Assembly: GCA_003116995.1 (NCBI GenBank)
Contig: BDSL01000009.1
Span: 62,001 to 126,000, forward strand
Length of the DNA stretch: 64,000 bases
Direction: 5' to 3'
Origin: Yamagishiella unicocca
Lineage: Eukaryota; Chlorophyta; Chlorophyceae; Chlamydomonadales; Volvocaceae
Shown here: one piece after another, positions 21,265-33,629 of the stretch
How the letters are laid out: every line of letters begins with the position of its first letter
How positions within the stretch are numbered: the first letter of the stretch is position 1
Notes under the pieces: generated by a model
The model's input: the letters and a program-made list of their open reading frames with translations, nothing else
What the model was told of the DNA's origin: nothing
Database searches by the model: none
Program-made: the position numbers and the translations under genes

Positions 21265-24200
21265 TCAGCCGAGATCCGTGCTAGACCCCACAGCCTTGCC
21301 GGGCACTGCATTGTCACGCACCCAGACATTGGGGCGGAAGGTAGGTACCCCACGGCCCCCTGCAACCGGCCTGGGCCACGGCGGCCGACCGGCGCCTCCA
21401 ATAGGGACGGGTGGCATGCCGGCGAATCCAGCAAGCGCACCAGGAGCGATGAGCGGTGGCATTCCAACGAGACCGGTCGCCGCCGCCTGCGGCCGCTCCA
21501 CACCACCCGCAGCGCCCATAGGCGGTCGGTTTGGCCCACTTGCCGCTGTTGCCGGCACAAACGGCGGAGCAGCGGCGTTAAGGCGCCCCCCTTGCAGCAT
21601 TCCTACCCCCCCTGGGCCCCCAGCCACTGTCGGCCCCCGCGCCGGCCTCCCAGCCCCCATGGGCGGCGCCCCCATAGAGATGCCCATGCCCTGCAATAGC
21701 AGCGCCGCCTTCAGCGTCACCACTATAGGGCAGTCCATCAGCAACGAGCCCGACAGCGCAGCAGCAGCCTGTGTTGCCCGTTCGTTGGCCATCTCCACGA
21801 CGGCCACGCCGGTGGGTCGTCGCGTAAAGTCGTTGCGCAGCAATACCACGTTCTTCACGGGGCCCACGACACTGCACAAGGGGCACCGGGCACGGGCAGG
21901 GCCAGACAGCAAAGAGTTCAGTATCAAATGCAACAGGGGATTCTTCGTAAGGAGTGCTGTGATGCGTGTTACGCTGCGACCGCACAACAAGTACAGTCGA
22001 GCAGCCAAAACAAATAAGCAGCCCCACAAGGCATCGCTCGCAAGAATCTGAGCACCACACCATACAGAACCAACGCGCGTCCCATGTGGCCGCTGTCCCT
22101 CCCTCCCACCTGAAATGTGCGGCCAGCACCTCCTCGTTTGCCATGAAGTGGACGTTCTCCACCACCACGCTCCGCATCTCAGCATCCAGCTGCGCCGCCG
22201 CCATGCGCTGCTGCTCGGCCTTCTGCGCCACCTCCGCCTGCTGCAGAGCGGGTCTCCGCGGCGGCGAGCCCCTGCCGCCCTCAATGACCACTCCCGACAT
22301 GGATGTGGCCATAATGGCCCCCATGCCAGGGCCGCCGTCGCCAACGCCCATGCCACCCCCGCCCATCCGGCCACTTACGGGGGCGGGCATGGTTGCCATG
22401 GGGTGGCCCTGCAACCGCATCGAGATGGGCTGCTTGGGCGGCTCTGCCGGCGGCTGCGGCTGGCTCTTCGACGCCTCCATGCGTGCTATCTGCTCCTGCA
22501 TCGCTGCCATCTGCTGGCGTAGGGCCTCCAGCTCAGCAGCCTTGGGATCCACGGTGCTCTCCGCAGCGGCCGCTACCATCGCTGTGGCCGCTGCCGAGTC
22601 GGCCTTCGCCTTGCTCGCGGCTGCGCCCTCACCGCCGCCCACGCCACTGGGTGCGGCGGTTGTCTCGGGAGCTGCCCGCTGCTGCCGCGCAGGAGGCTGC
22701 TGCGGCTGCTGCGCACCAGCCTTAGCGCCGCCGGCCGCAGTGGGCGCTGGGGGAGTCCCCAGGCACTGCCTGCCAGTGGCCGGCCCTGCCCTCGCAGCGC
22801 TTGTCGAGGGCAGCTGCGCCCTGGCTTGTGAAGGCGATACCAGGGACACGGGGGTGGGTCTCTGTCCGGGCGCGCCGCGCGCAGCTTTGGGAGGAGATCC
22901 CAGAACCGCGCCGTCGGTGTCGCCGCCGTCAGTACCGTCAAGCCCGCGCTTCCGACCAAGGGCCGCCGTGTCCGTCCCCCTATCTGGGCCTGAGGTAGAA
23001 CCAAAGAATCCGCCAGGTTCAGAAAGAGCCCCTTGTTAGGATTTTGGCAACGGACGGCATGCTAATGACCGCCCGCAAACACAGTAATGACACAACGTGC
23101 AAAGCATGCTCAGCCAGCCCGCATAACCTAGTGCTAAAGGTAGCCAATATATACACACCAACGACCTGGGCCGTAGTGACCTGGGTCGCAGTGACCTAGG
23201 CCGCTGCTTAGCGTCCTCACCACAGCATTGCACGTCGCATAAGACTCTGCATGTGATAAGCACATGCATTCACACCATACTAAAGTCGTACCGTTTAAAA
23301 TGGCCACAATGCACAGCCTGACCTGATGGCCCGCGCTTACCTGTAACCCGTTGTGTCCTCGAGGCACGAGCGGGGCCCTCCTCAGCGGCTCCTGCACTGC
23401 CAAGACCCAGGCGGGCAAAGACGCTTGGCTTGGCACCATTAGCCCCTGCGCCTTCCTCCTGCGCTCCCTCCCGCTGCGCCCCTTCCCGCTGCGCTCCTTC
23501 CCGCTGCGCTCCTTCCCTCTGCGACGCAACGCCGCGTGCAGCTGGCACTGTGCCACCCGCTGGCAGGCCGTCAACCCCGCGTAGGGCAGTCCTTAGCAGG
23601 TTTGCGGTCGCAATAAGGGGTGCCCGCCCCGGCCGCCGGCCGCGAGGCGAGCGCGACCTGGATCTGGACCGTGAGCGGCGCGCTGGTACGTCTCGGCCGC
23701 GGTCGCCGCGGCGGCCAGCCGCATCGCTCTCTCGGTCGTGGCCCCGCCGCGCTGACGCGTCCCCATCTTGGTCGCGGTGCCGAGCCTCTGGTCGATCGGC
23801 GTCTGCCTCATGCGGCTGCCTGCGCCTGGCCATCCCGGCGCCACGGTCACGGTCTCGGTCGTGATCGGCGTCCGGCAACTGCTGTGGCTGGTTTGCTCGG
23901 TCTGGCAGCGTGCGGTCCGGCAGCGTGCGGTGCTCAACAGGTGCACGCTCGTGCTTCACCGGGGCCCCAGTTGACCTGCCCCCCTGCTGCTCGTCGTCAG
24001 GCTGCTTCTGCTTCTGCCAGGACTGCCAGTCCAGAACGACGGATGACTTCAGTCGCGGGCGCTCTATCGACGACCCGGCCTGCTGGCGTTCTGCGGGGGC
24101 AATGTCTGCCTTCCGGAGGCCTTCAGCGCCGCCGTTGCTGCGTGCGGCTGTGGGCTGGGGAACGGCGCCGTCGCTCCCACCTACAGAGCGCGATGTCCCT

Positions 24201-25151
24201 GCACGCACGGACTCGGAGAAGTTCGGAGTTGGTATGGGCTCGCGATTTCGGCGCTCGCTACGGGCAGACGTCCCCAGCGCATGGGCGCCACCCGACTCTG
24301 CCGCATCAGGCTGAGAACCCTGAGCGGGCCGCCGTGTAGGTTCCGTCACGCTGCGACTGCGCTGATGCGGTTCCGGAACGTGATCCCGGCTCCTCGCCTC
24401 ATGCTGTCCCACGGCGGCGCCAGCAGCATTGGCACCGCCGTGGTCCGAGCGCTCGGCTTCGGCGTCTCCGATATCGTCGTCAAGGTCAGAGCCCTCCAGC
24501 TGCTGCGCTTCCAGGTCTTCCAGGCGCAGCTCGTCCTGATCATGCATATACGTGGCCAGCGATTAGTTATCGTGCTTACGACTGCGAAAATGATATCATT
24601 GCTTACCTCCGCTGCCTGTGGCATCTTGGAGGCACTGGCCGGCGTCTTCGAAATCGGCTTGGAGCTGCGCACGCGTTAGCATTGTTCAGAAAGCTGCTGG
24701 GGTAGGCGGCAGCGAGTCTACAAACGCTGGGAGTACTGCGGCACGATCGTGCTCTGGGAATAGCTGACCTGGCTGGAGCACCCCTGCTCTGGTACTCGTG
24801 TCCATGTAGCCGTAGGTGCTTGTAAAGCCTGCACACAGTCACGGGTGGATCGTTAGCCAGGCATTACGCCATACAAACAACGAAATTCCGACCTTCATCG
24901 CACAAAAGCTTTCAGATATGAGCGTACCAGTCAAGTAGCTGTACGGTCACATCCTCCTGCAGGATTGTCTTCAGCTGCAAGTGAATCTTCTTGCGGACAA
25001 GGCCCTTCGCAAGCATGGCAGTCAAGTACTTCGCCACAGTTGCGTCCGCTGTTGGGTCCCATATTTCCTTCAATTGTTCGTGCAGACGCCGCTCTAGCTT
25101 GTCGGCTTCAGGAGTGTTTTGCGTAAGTGTGAAGCTGGCAAGTGGAGGCAT
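21265..25151 (-). CDS. Nuclear RNA-binding protein: PWI/Nab2-like N-terminus, RS region, RRM
   Basis: Likely mRNA maturation or poly(A) RNA-binding factor. Exons on the minus strand: 25151-24928, 24828-24796, 24664-24607, 24535-23341, 23031-22110, 21871-21265; 1012 residues. Residues about 18-85 (VAKYLTAMLAKGLVRKKIHL, then TVQLLDWLYKHL) resemble the PWI-like N-terminal fold of ZC3H14/Nab2. Next come a charged region, RSRSRSRSRSPRG, four REGAQ repeats, SVFARLGLG, a predicted coiled coil (AAELEALRQQMAAMQEQIAR) and an RRM at about 789-860 (RSVVVENVHF as RNP2, TGVAVVEMAN as RNP1) resembling PABPN1. A Pro/Gly/Met-rich tail ends it. No CCCH fingers were seen. Exons 2 and 3 are small and least certain: they are supported by the conserved WL at the junction and a TGCTAAC branch site just before 24664. 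Family assignment is inference from motifs. Confidence 0.78.
23448..23526 (-). repeat. 15-bp in-frame repeat encoding (REGAQ)n
   Basis: About four tandem 15-bp units inside the large fourth exon of the RRM gene, encoding repeated Arg-Glu-Gly-Ala-Gln, the last unit diverged. Because the unit is a multiple of three, copy-number change would keep the frame. Confidence 0.85.
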
Positions 25152-26284
25152 TGTGGCCTATCGGTGCATTTGCTAAGTCTTCTACAACGTCTACGCCGCC
25201 TACGGCCAAAATGTACTAGTAAATTTTATCAGCGGACAAAGTTCCCTGTCACCGTTCTGGCGACCCTATCACAGCAGCGCATGGCCGGCATGGGTGCATC
25301 CCGTGCATCAATGCATCGTCCCATGCAATGCGAATTTCCTTGGCTTCCTCCCTTGTAATACTCGCATTCTTGCCAAGCCACTCGGAGTACCTTAACTTCC
25401 CTTTGTGACAAAGTGTCGCAGAAATTGGTTCAGCACATCACAGAACCAAAGTCCTCCGGGAAGAGCCCTTGCAACACCCACCGTGCCTCTAATACCTTGA
25501 CCTGCGCTAGGCGCTCGCCATGGCGCGACAGTTATCGCATCCGAGTCCACGTCAGCTATCGATTTTGATGCAGCGATTCAGCGCAAACTGAAAGCGTCCT
25601 GCCCAGTGCACACGTCCCCAGCTCTCCCCGGGCTCATGGGCATCAGAGCCCATCCTCAGCCTGCCTAAGACCCAAGCCGCAAGGATCTGTGCATTCCCCA
25701 CAAAGAGCAACTCCCCCATTATAATCGCCCTGCTCAAACTAAGTTTCACACATCGTTGCAACAGGACGCACTGGACTCGAGCACTACAGAATCCAGTCAA
25801 TAGTATGCGCGCAGTGCGCTAAAGAATACGGTAAGGTAAGCTGCGGAAACGCCTCGAGCTTGCGCGACAGCCAAGCGGACTGCCTCTTTGGATGAATAAA
25901 GTTTCATAATCGATATGGACACCACCGCAACGGCTATGTACAAGGGACACACGGCTTCCATGGCCGCACGTGCGGAAGTGGCGTGCCACTCCGAGGTTCA
26001 CCCAAAACAGACCAAGGAGTCAGGCGCACACACGACAGCAGGCGCACACCAAGTTCCCCCTGGCCCACCCAGCTCCTTCCACATACATCTGCGCCGCAAA
26101 CCGATAACCCGGCGCCATGCTCTCCACCCAGCCCTGCACTTCCCGGAAGGCGCTCGCCAGAAAAAGCCCACAGGGCCGTCGGCCGACGCGCACCCGAGAT
26201 GTACGGCTCGCTCCTCCCCCGCGGACGCTGTGTGCCGGGGGTTTGAGAAGACCCCGCTGTGTGCCGGGGGGGAAAGGGTGGGCG
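25152..26284 (-). other. Intergenic between RRM gene start and MATE gene stop
   Basis: 1.1 kb between two minus-strand genes, less GC-rich than its flanks. It should hold the RRM-gene promoter and the MATE 3' UTR. I found no TGTAA for MATE and no convincing coding sequence. Confidence 0.4.
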
Positions 26285-29200
26285 CTATACCCACGACGAC
26301 GCCAGACAGGAGAACGACAGCGACGACGACGCTGGCGCCGACCCCTTCTTCCGCAGCCCCGCAGCCACCGCTCCGAGCGCCCCGGCGGCCCCCGCCCGCT
26401 TCACCGCACCGCTGCCACCGGACGCCGTCCCGGTAGAAGACACCGAGCTAGACAGCAGCCGCTCCCGCTCCTCCCCTCCCTGGCCCCTCCCGCCCATGCC
26501 CCCCCTCCCGCCCCTGCCCTCTTCGTCGTCCTCCTCCTCCTCCTCCCCCTCCTCGTCCTCCCAGCTGCTGCTGCCCCCCGCGGCGCCCGACGACGACCGC
26601 TGCACCATCTCCGCCGCACGCCGCACCTCCCCGTCCCAGTCCAGCCGCGATACCACGCCCCACTGCACCAGCGCCTGCAGCGCTGAGGCGGTGGCGAACC
26701 CGCCCCACAGCCCCTGCACGCCCCAGCCAGCCGGCAGCGCCAGGTAGTAGGCCAGGGGCACCCCCACGCCCCACCAGCCCACCAGGTTGCAGCCGGCGCC
26801 CAGCCACTGCCGCCCGGCTCCTCGCAGAACCGAGGAGAGGACCACGTTCTGGCCGTCAACTGGGGGCCGGGGAGGGGAGGGAGGGAGCGAGAGAGGGAGG
26901 GAGGCCGAGGGGGGTAATTGCAGGGCAGTGGTAGAGTACGGCGGCGGGGGGAGCCGAAGCGGGACGAGGGTTAGGTGGTGGTGGGAGAGGCTACCGCGGG
27001 TTAAGTGGACGGGGTAGCCTCTCCCACCAGCACAAGCACCACCACCTCAACACCACCTCCGTAGCAAACCCAGTCCAGGTGAACACCCCACATGCGTGCC
27101 CTGCCAGCAGCGGGCCACGGGCGGGACGGCGCCACTCCGCTGTCCACTCACAGATGAAGCACACCGCCAGCACGGGCATGACCGTGGCCGCCAGCGCCAG
27201 CACGTCCTGTTGCGAGGTCATGAGCCCCACCATCTCGTCCCGGAGGCCGTACGCCGCCAGCCCGATGAGTGTCTGGCTGACCAGGACCATGCCCAGGGAG
27301 GTGTACGCCAGCCGCTGGGCGGCAGCCGCGTCGCCCTGCGCGGCGGAGGCAGCGGCCGGAGGCGGAGGAGGAGGGGGCATTGGGTTCGGATATGCGGCCG
27401 GCAAACGCGGGGTGCGTGGAGTGAAAATGACGCTGCTGAGGTGGTCGCAGGCTGTTATGCGGCGATGCGGGGAGGAGCTGCTTGCCCTCCCTGGCGCTGA
27501 CGAACCCCTGGAATGCAGCCACGGTGGCTCCAGGGCCACTGCAGTTGGTGTTACCAGACCCCGTTCTACCCAGATCGGCCCAGCACCCACCTTGCCCAGC
27601 GCATTGGCTATGCGTGTGGCTGTGGCCGAGCTGACCGACGCGGCGCTCAGCCACACCAGCGTTGAGAACTGCAGGCACAGCCCCGTGACCCCCACCGCCA
27701 ACTCCGGGTTGTCCAGGCGGCCGGACAGGAAGATGAGGACCTGAGGGAAGGAGAGGGGACGGAAGGGCGAAGTCAGTGCAAATACGCGCCTCAAACATGC
27801 GCATTCGGAAACGGCAAGCGCCCGCCCTCCTGGAGTCTCAGAATAGCCACGTTGCTAGGACGCCTCAATGGGCATCATGCGGGGTGGCATACGCACTCAT
27901 CGAAGGCGGCACAAAAGCGCCTGTCACGGAAACTTACTTTTGAGTGCTGCAGCCAGTGCTGCCATCGCCTCCGCCCTGCGCCTCCCTTGCCCCCCACCTC
28001 AGTCGCCGACCCACGGGTGCCGACCCACAGGTCTCCTCCCATACCCACCTCCGTCGCCCAGCCCTCCATGCACGCCATCAGGGTGGCGGGCACCGCCAGA
28101 GCCAGATACGGCCGCCAGCCGCTCAGCGCCGCCAACGACGGCGCCAGCGGCACCGCGTCCGGGCTACCCGCTGTGTGCCTTGCCCTCCAGGCTAGGTAGC
28201 CCAGGCTGAGCGCTGTGCTGGTGAGCTGGGAGCAGCAGTAGGCGTAGGCGGCGCCGTCCAGCTGCAAGCCCAGGCTGCCGGGGGCGCAGGGGCGGCAGGG
28301 GGACGGGTTGGGACGCGCTATACACAAGGATGCTGCGGCAGGAGGAGCCTGCGCGGAGGTGGAAGGCGTCGAGTGCGTGCGTGCGTGGTTTGGTTTCGGG
28401 GCGTGTGGCCCCTGACCGCGGTCCTGGCCCCGCGCGCGGCATATCCAGCCCCACACTGCCCCTGTCTGGTGCTGCGGCGGTGAGGAGCGGGTGCTTACTG
28501 GATGACGAAGTACCAGCAGTAGAGCGGCGTGAGCGCCGTGGATGCGGCCGTGATGGCCACACCGGGCGCTACGATGCCCTGAGCCAGGAGGTGTTTGTCC
28601 ACGCAGTCAAACACCATGTAGCTGTACAGGGCGGGCAGTGTCAGCTGCAGGTACCTGGCGGTGGGCGGAGGCCCGGGAGGGAGGGAGCCGGGGAGGGAGG
28701 GAGGGAGGTATAAGGACGGCGAGCCAAGGGCCGCACGCTCTGTGCCCGCCACGCCAACCTTCGACAGTGCTCCAAATGCCTCATCACCTAGCAGTCCTGG
28801 CCCCATTCTTTTCCCCGCCGCGACTCCCCGCTCCCCTGCCCCCAGCAGCGCACCTGGCCGCCCCCGCCGCGATGTCCGGCGATTGCCCCAGGCTGGTCAG
28901 CAGCGGCTCAGCATTCCACCACAGCGCCGTGACGGGCACCGCAACCGCGCTGCACACCGCCAGGGAGCGCTGCAGCGTGAGGCCCAGCGCGCGGGGGTTG
29001 CGGGCGCCGTGAGCCTGCCCCGACAGCGTCTCGCTGGCTGACGCCATGCCGTACATGACGTGGTAGCCGGTGGCCATGGCCAGCGAGCCGCCCAGCACCA
29101 TGGCGCTCAGCAGCGCGGGGTCCGCCAGGTGGCCCACGAAGCTGGTGTCGATCTGGCGGGGGGGGGGCGCCCAGCGGGACGGGGTCCGAGGCGTTGCGGA

Positions 29201-30021
29201 GGTGGCGTGGAGGCGTGTGGATTCGGCGATGCAGGATGTGCGGAAATGGGTATGCTGACATTGGGGACCCTCCGGTGTGCGGATGAGCGTGTGGTGTTGT
29301 GAGGGTGGGTTTTGACGGTGGGACGAGGCAGGACATGTAGGTAGGACGAGCGCGCGTGACGCCACGTGGGGATCATGTATGTGGGACGCAGAGGCCTGAT
29401 GGGCGGGAGTGAGGTGACGGCCGTGGTTAGGCGACGGCACTGCGGGGGCGACCCTCCCGCCGACCATCTCCCCACCATGTGGCTCATGTGGGCGATGACG
29501 TACTGGGCAAGGATAGGGCCCGCCAGTAGCGAAATCCTGCGCAGATCGTAGTGGCAGGGTTTTGGCGCCGTTAGGGAGGGGCCACGTCAGCGACAAGCAA
29601 CAAAGGCTTACTTGCGAACATCCTTGAACAGCCGCTCCATGCGCCCAGAAGCTTTGCTCACGCTAAGCTTTACTGGCCGCTCCCGAAACGTCGCGGGCTG
29701 CTTCCGCGCCGTACTGACGTGCAGGTCGCCCTGTGGCCGCGAACGACACCGCTGTTCTTGTTCCTGGTGCTGCTGCTCCTGCGTTTTTGGTTGCTGCTGC
29801 TGTGAATGACGTCCCTGCTGCTGTTCCTCATCAGACGACGGGCTAGAATTGCTTTTTTGAACTGCTTGAAGGTGCTGACCGTCCGGCGAGCGCCCTTGCA
29901 AACCACCAGCATGCCTAGCGACTCCAATTCCTTTAAAAGGTCCTACCGGGGCGCGCAATGTGCGTCCATAAGCTACCCGCCACCCGGACACGCCATACCC
30001 ATGTGCGGACGCGTGACGCAT
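26285..30021 (-). CDS. MATE-family multidrug/metabolite efflux transporter (DTX-like)
   Basis: H+ or Na+-coupled exporter of organic compounds. Exons on the minus strand: 30021-29612, 29536-29476, 29152-28854, 28654-28499, 28274-28049, 27740-27591, 27335-27152, 26859-26285; all phases agree, 686 residues. The eukaryotic MATE core is clear: FVGHLADPALLSAMVLGGS, YGMASASETLSGQAHGA, LGLTLQRSLAV, LQLTLPALYSYMVFD, then FDGQNVVLSSVLRGAGRQ and LGAGCNLVGWWGVGVP, about 12 membrane segments. Two features are unusual. The 137-residue N-terminal extension is hydrophilic, Gln/Arg/Ser-rich, and possibly an organelle-targeting or cytosolic tail. The C-terminal tail carries an acidic run of about 15 Asp/Glu plus Gly/Ser-rich sequence. 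A TATA-like element lies 43 bp upstream of the ATG. Substrate cannot be told. Confidence 0.92.
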
Positions 30022-32006
30022 TAGACGATAGCGACGCAGAAGTCAAACTTGCCGCCGTTTAAAATATATACCCTATTGATTGAGGACTGCAGGCAGCCCG
30101 CCGCTCACCGTCACACGAAGGTGACTGAGTGAGGTCGGTCCCTCTTCCGCAAGTGTCATAATACTAAGATGGTATTGTTTGTTTGATTTCTAAGCGTGTG
30201 TTCACTGTAACAGTGTTCGCCCGGCCTCTAGGGTGCTGAAGTCGTTGCGGGCGCGGTTGTCACGGCTGTCTATGGCCTGATGACTTCTACCCACGAGTTT
30301 AGACGCGGTTCACACGTATTGTTATAAATTGCTAGGTTGCTGCATGGAGCAGTTAAAATGTTTCCGAAACCAACTGTGGTTTCGGTCGCCTAGGGTTAGC
30401 ACAGGTTAGCACCGTTGGAGCGGCGTAAAATCCACTGCCTTCGGCGTGCGAGCCGGCCTGTAGCTTAAACGCACAAGGTTTCACAGCACATCTATGTGTC
30501 TCCTTATGTAATGCGGCAGGTTTCGCAAAGTTTTGATTCTGCGCGATGGTCACACTGAAGCCGTTGGCAGCCAATCCATCACGGCCGTGGGCAGCAGGGG
30601 CAGCAGTGGGACCCAAAGTAGTGCTCACATCCTACCTCCTTTCCTTGTAAAATCAAATGGGTGCTGCTGGAGGGCACCCAGACTGTGTGCCATCGGAGGC
30701 AGCTGCATAAGGCTGCATGATACGTGATACAGCACCATGATTATTTCATGCACTAATACCCTCGCCATGCTACCCGATTTGATCCTCGCCGCTAAGGCTA
30801 TGCTCTAGCAGTAGTAACGTTGCGCTGTGTTGCGGACGGATACGATAAGCTGGGCAGTGGTTGCATTGTCCGGGTTGTTCATGCCCCGTCGCACTCCTGT
30901 ACAGCTTCCCCCGCCCTCTCGCCCCCGCACACCGACTCCTTTGACGAAGAAGCGAAAACACCGTCTGCGGTAGTGGCAACCCTGATTGCAGCGTTGTGAG
31001 CCTTCACGGACTCGGAGCGACTCCCTGTTGGTGAAGTCAACCGTCAGTGGGCCGGTCCATAGGAGTGAGCTTTGAAATCTCAGGTAAGTCCATCGTCAGG
31101 CTAGAGCTGGGCGCAAACAGGGCCGGCTGGGCGAGCTTAGCTGCTTGCGATCTATGCGCTGCTACGTCTATGCACGCCAATTTATATTTCATATTTGCCA
31201 TGGCTACGCGCCCTAAACGCCTTGATGTAGTATTCTCGGCAAAGATGCGGGGCACGACGTCGCTCGATTGAGTACAACGGTCAGAAATCGAAGCCAAATT
31301 CGAGAGTATGTTTGTTCGAAACTGTATTGACATCGGATTTGCGCTGATTTGCGCTGATTCACCAACTCCTTCGGTACGGCAACTGTGGGAGACCGACCTC
31401 TTTCGTCCACGACTCGCGAAAGCAAGCGCACGGAAGGAACTGGGTAGTCGTTAAACAACTGACTTTCTATGCCATAGCGTGAACCAACATTGGTAGCCCG
31501 AGTGCCGGAGAGCGTCCCAAAGTGAGGAAGTAAGGGTTAAGTGCCAAAGAACCTGTCATGGGATAGCAGACAACCTTAATATGACGGAATCCCGACCTTA
31601 ACCACTGGCCATGGCTTCTCTTGGTCCTCACGGTTGGCGACACTTCCTCGGAAACTCGCTGAAGCTGCCGAACGTGCCGATATGCTGGCACAGACAGCTT
31701 CCTAATGCATCCCGGCAATCCTAGTTTGGCCTCGCAGTCCTCAGTCTCCACCTCTTGCCAACTTCCCTCTTTCCAGGAACAGCCAACTGCCTGGTCGCCC
31801 GCTGCTGTCCAACATCTCCCGCCCGTGTCCGCCATCCTCACGCCGGCGGCCGCCTCGTCTCGCCCCTCACGCGCCCTGTGGCCACTCCGCCTCTGCTAGC
31901 GCCGCAGCGACCTCCGAGCCTTCCCCAACCCCAGCCCCACCCCAAAGCGTGTCAACGGTTTGCACGCCACCCCAAAGGCCCCAAAGCGACAGTCCCCAGC
32001 CCCACC
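30022..32006. other. 2-kb divergent intergenic region
   Basis: Lies between the MATE start (minus) and the DUF962 start (plus). Apart from the TATA-like site near 30065, nothing was recognised. Sequence near the plus-strand gene (31730-32000) is C-rich and probably its 5' UTR. No coding frames with splice support. Confidence 0.45.
30065..30070 (-). promoter_or_regulatory. TATA-like element upstream of MATE gene
   Basis: TATATA within an A/T-rich patch on the minus strand, 43 bp upstream of the assigned start codon. That distance allows only a very short 5' UTR. Confidence 0.35.
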
Positions 32007-32930
32007 ATGGGCGGCCTCTCCCTCAACCTTCCCGAGCAGCTAGCCTTCTACGGCTCCTACCACAACCACCCCCTCAACCAGCTCATTCACTTCTTCTGCG
32101 TCCCCGCCATCATTTGGTCGCTGTTTGTCTGGTTGAGCGCCGCCGGGCCGCTGCTGCCCTGGGCCGCACCCCCCCTGCCAGCCTGGGTCTCCCCCACCTG
32201 GGTGGCAGCCCTGCAGCCCACCAACCCGCCCTTCCTGGTCGCCGCGGCCTATAGCGCCTTCTACCTGCTGCTCGACTTGTTCGCGGGGGCCTCCTGGGCG
32301 CTGTTCATGGGACTGCCCATGGCCTGGACCGCCACCGCCTTCGCCGCCAGCGTCCCCAAGGCCTGGGCCTGGGCTCTGGGCGTGCAGCTGTTGGCCTGGT
32401 ACCTGCAGGTCCACCCGGGACATGCCATCCTGGAGCGACGCAAGCCGGCGCTGATGGACAGCCTGGCGCAGGTGGGGCAGCCGGGGGCCGGGGCGGCCGG
32501 GGGCCGGGGCTGGCGGGGGGCGGAATGTGGCAGGAAATATGCGAACAGCACGGGGGGCATGATAGGAAACCTGAGGGTCGGCACTAAACGGCGCGGGAGG
32601 CGGAACGGGAAGCTTTGATACTTGGCGGGAGATGGACGCAGGGAGGGGTGCAGGAGGTGGGCTCCTGTCGGCGCAGGTCTTGCCGTACAGCTCGACATGT
32701 CCGTCCCCTGGACCTCCCCATGACGGCCCACCCCCCTCCCTCCCGCCCCTCGCACAACCCCGCAGGCCTTCGCACTGGCACCGTTGTTCGTGTGGTTCGA
32801 GCTGTTGTTCCTATTGGGCTACCGGCCGGTGCTGAGGGAGCAGCTCAAGAAGCGAGTGGCCGAGCTGATTGCGGAGATGAACGCCAAGAGGCAGCCGCTG
32901 GTGGGCAAGCAGGGCAGCAGCGGCGGCTAG
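32007..32930 (+). CDS. DUF962/Mpo1-like membrane protein
   Basis: Probable ER membrane Fe(II) dioxygenase of the Mpo1 (YGL010W) family; yeast Mpo1 performs alpha-oxidation of 2-hydroxy fatty acids in phytosphingosine breakdown. Exons 32007-32471 and 32766-32930 join in phase 0 to give 209 residues. The family signature is near the N-terminus: FYGSYHNHPLNQLIHFFCVP, whose histidines are candidate iron ligands, followed by four or five hydrophobic segments. The second signature is LQVHPGHAILERRKPAL at about 135-152, with APLFVWFELLFLLGY in exon 2. The frame is open upstream of 32007, but MGGLSLNLPEQ fits the family start and CACCATGG is a strong context. Length fits the family. Poly(A) signal TGTAA at 33416. 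Catalysis is inferred from the family. Confidence 0.92.
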
Positions 32931-33220
32931 GGAGAAGGGGAGGGCCGAGCCGGCGTAATGGGGGTTACAGGAAAGAACCGGCGTCATTAGGGGAGAGCTA
33001 GGACGCAAGGTGATGCGGGGACCGCTGCGTCAGTTCCCGTGCCGTGGAGTGTGGATGATGGCAGGCCCGAGGGGCAAGGCTTCAAGATGTGCGAATTGTG
33101 GCGGCAGCAGCAAGAGCTGGCGGGCCCTTGGCGGCACGCTGAGGTGGTGTGCTTTGAGGTCGTCGGGGCGCACGCACCAGCGATGGTTGATGCCCCTGGT
33201 GCGGGCACTTAATAAACACC

Positions 33221-33225
33221 TTACA
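33221..33225 (-). terminator. Candidate TGTAA poly(A) signal, class V aminotransferase gene
   Basis: TTACA on the plus strand, about 405 nt past the minus-strand stop. Confidence 0.45.
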
Positions 33226-33415
33226 CCGAATAAACACTATTGCGCTGCTATTCTACAAATAAGTACTCCTAGTTCCGCGTTGCTTGCTCCCTTCCGTTGT
33301 CCGTTTCATGCGGGCGAGCTGTTGATGAGTGCCGGGTTACCACTGTACATAGCAATAACCGACCATGCTTGCCAACATTTTGGCACGGCTCGGCGCTCCT
33401 CAGTTCAAGGGCCAC

Positions 33416-33420
33416 TGTAA
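33416..33420 (+). terminator. TGTAA poly(A) signal of the DUF962 gene
   Basis: TGTAA about 485 nt past the stop codon. Confidence 0.55.
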
Positions 33421-33629
33421 CGACGTACACGGACAATCATCCAGTCCGCTTCGGCTCACTCGGCCCGCTCGCGACTCCTCACCAAGCTCGCAGCTAGTTC
33501 ACGATGTCAAGCACGAAGTTAATCGCCCGCCACCCAAGTCGCATTCACACATTACTCAAAAGGTAAAGGACGTCGTCAGTTTGCGCTCTCAACCGCCCTA
33601 CCGGCTCGCATGCTATCGGCTGGTATGTA

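Larger units (their letters stand above)
32931..33629. other. Convergent 3' UTR region, DUF962 / class V aminotransferase
   Basis: TGTAA for the plus gene at 33416-33420 lies beyond the first minus-strand TGTAA (33221-33225), so the transcripts would overlap by about 200 nt. No coding sequence was seen. Confidence 0.45.

Noticed and set aside
21966..23039. 357-codon plus-strand open frame opposite the RRM gene
   Set aside because: It mirrors the Ala/Gln/Pro-rich exon 5 of the minus-strand gene, with Cys/Ser/Ala-rich nonsense translation and no splice support.
23351..23584. Repeat-rich plus-strand frame reading RSFPL repeats
   Set aside because: It is the complement of the REGAQ-coding repeat in the RRM gene.
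24664..24828. Alternative reading of the RRM gene exon 2 (YGYMDTSTRAGVLQPGQLF frame)
   Set aside because: It looks protein-like and is phase-compatible with a TTACAAG acceptor, but loses the conserved Trp-Leu at the end of the PWI-like fold and needs a very short intron with a poor donor. Transcript data could reverse this choice.
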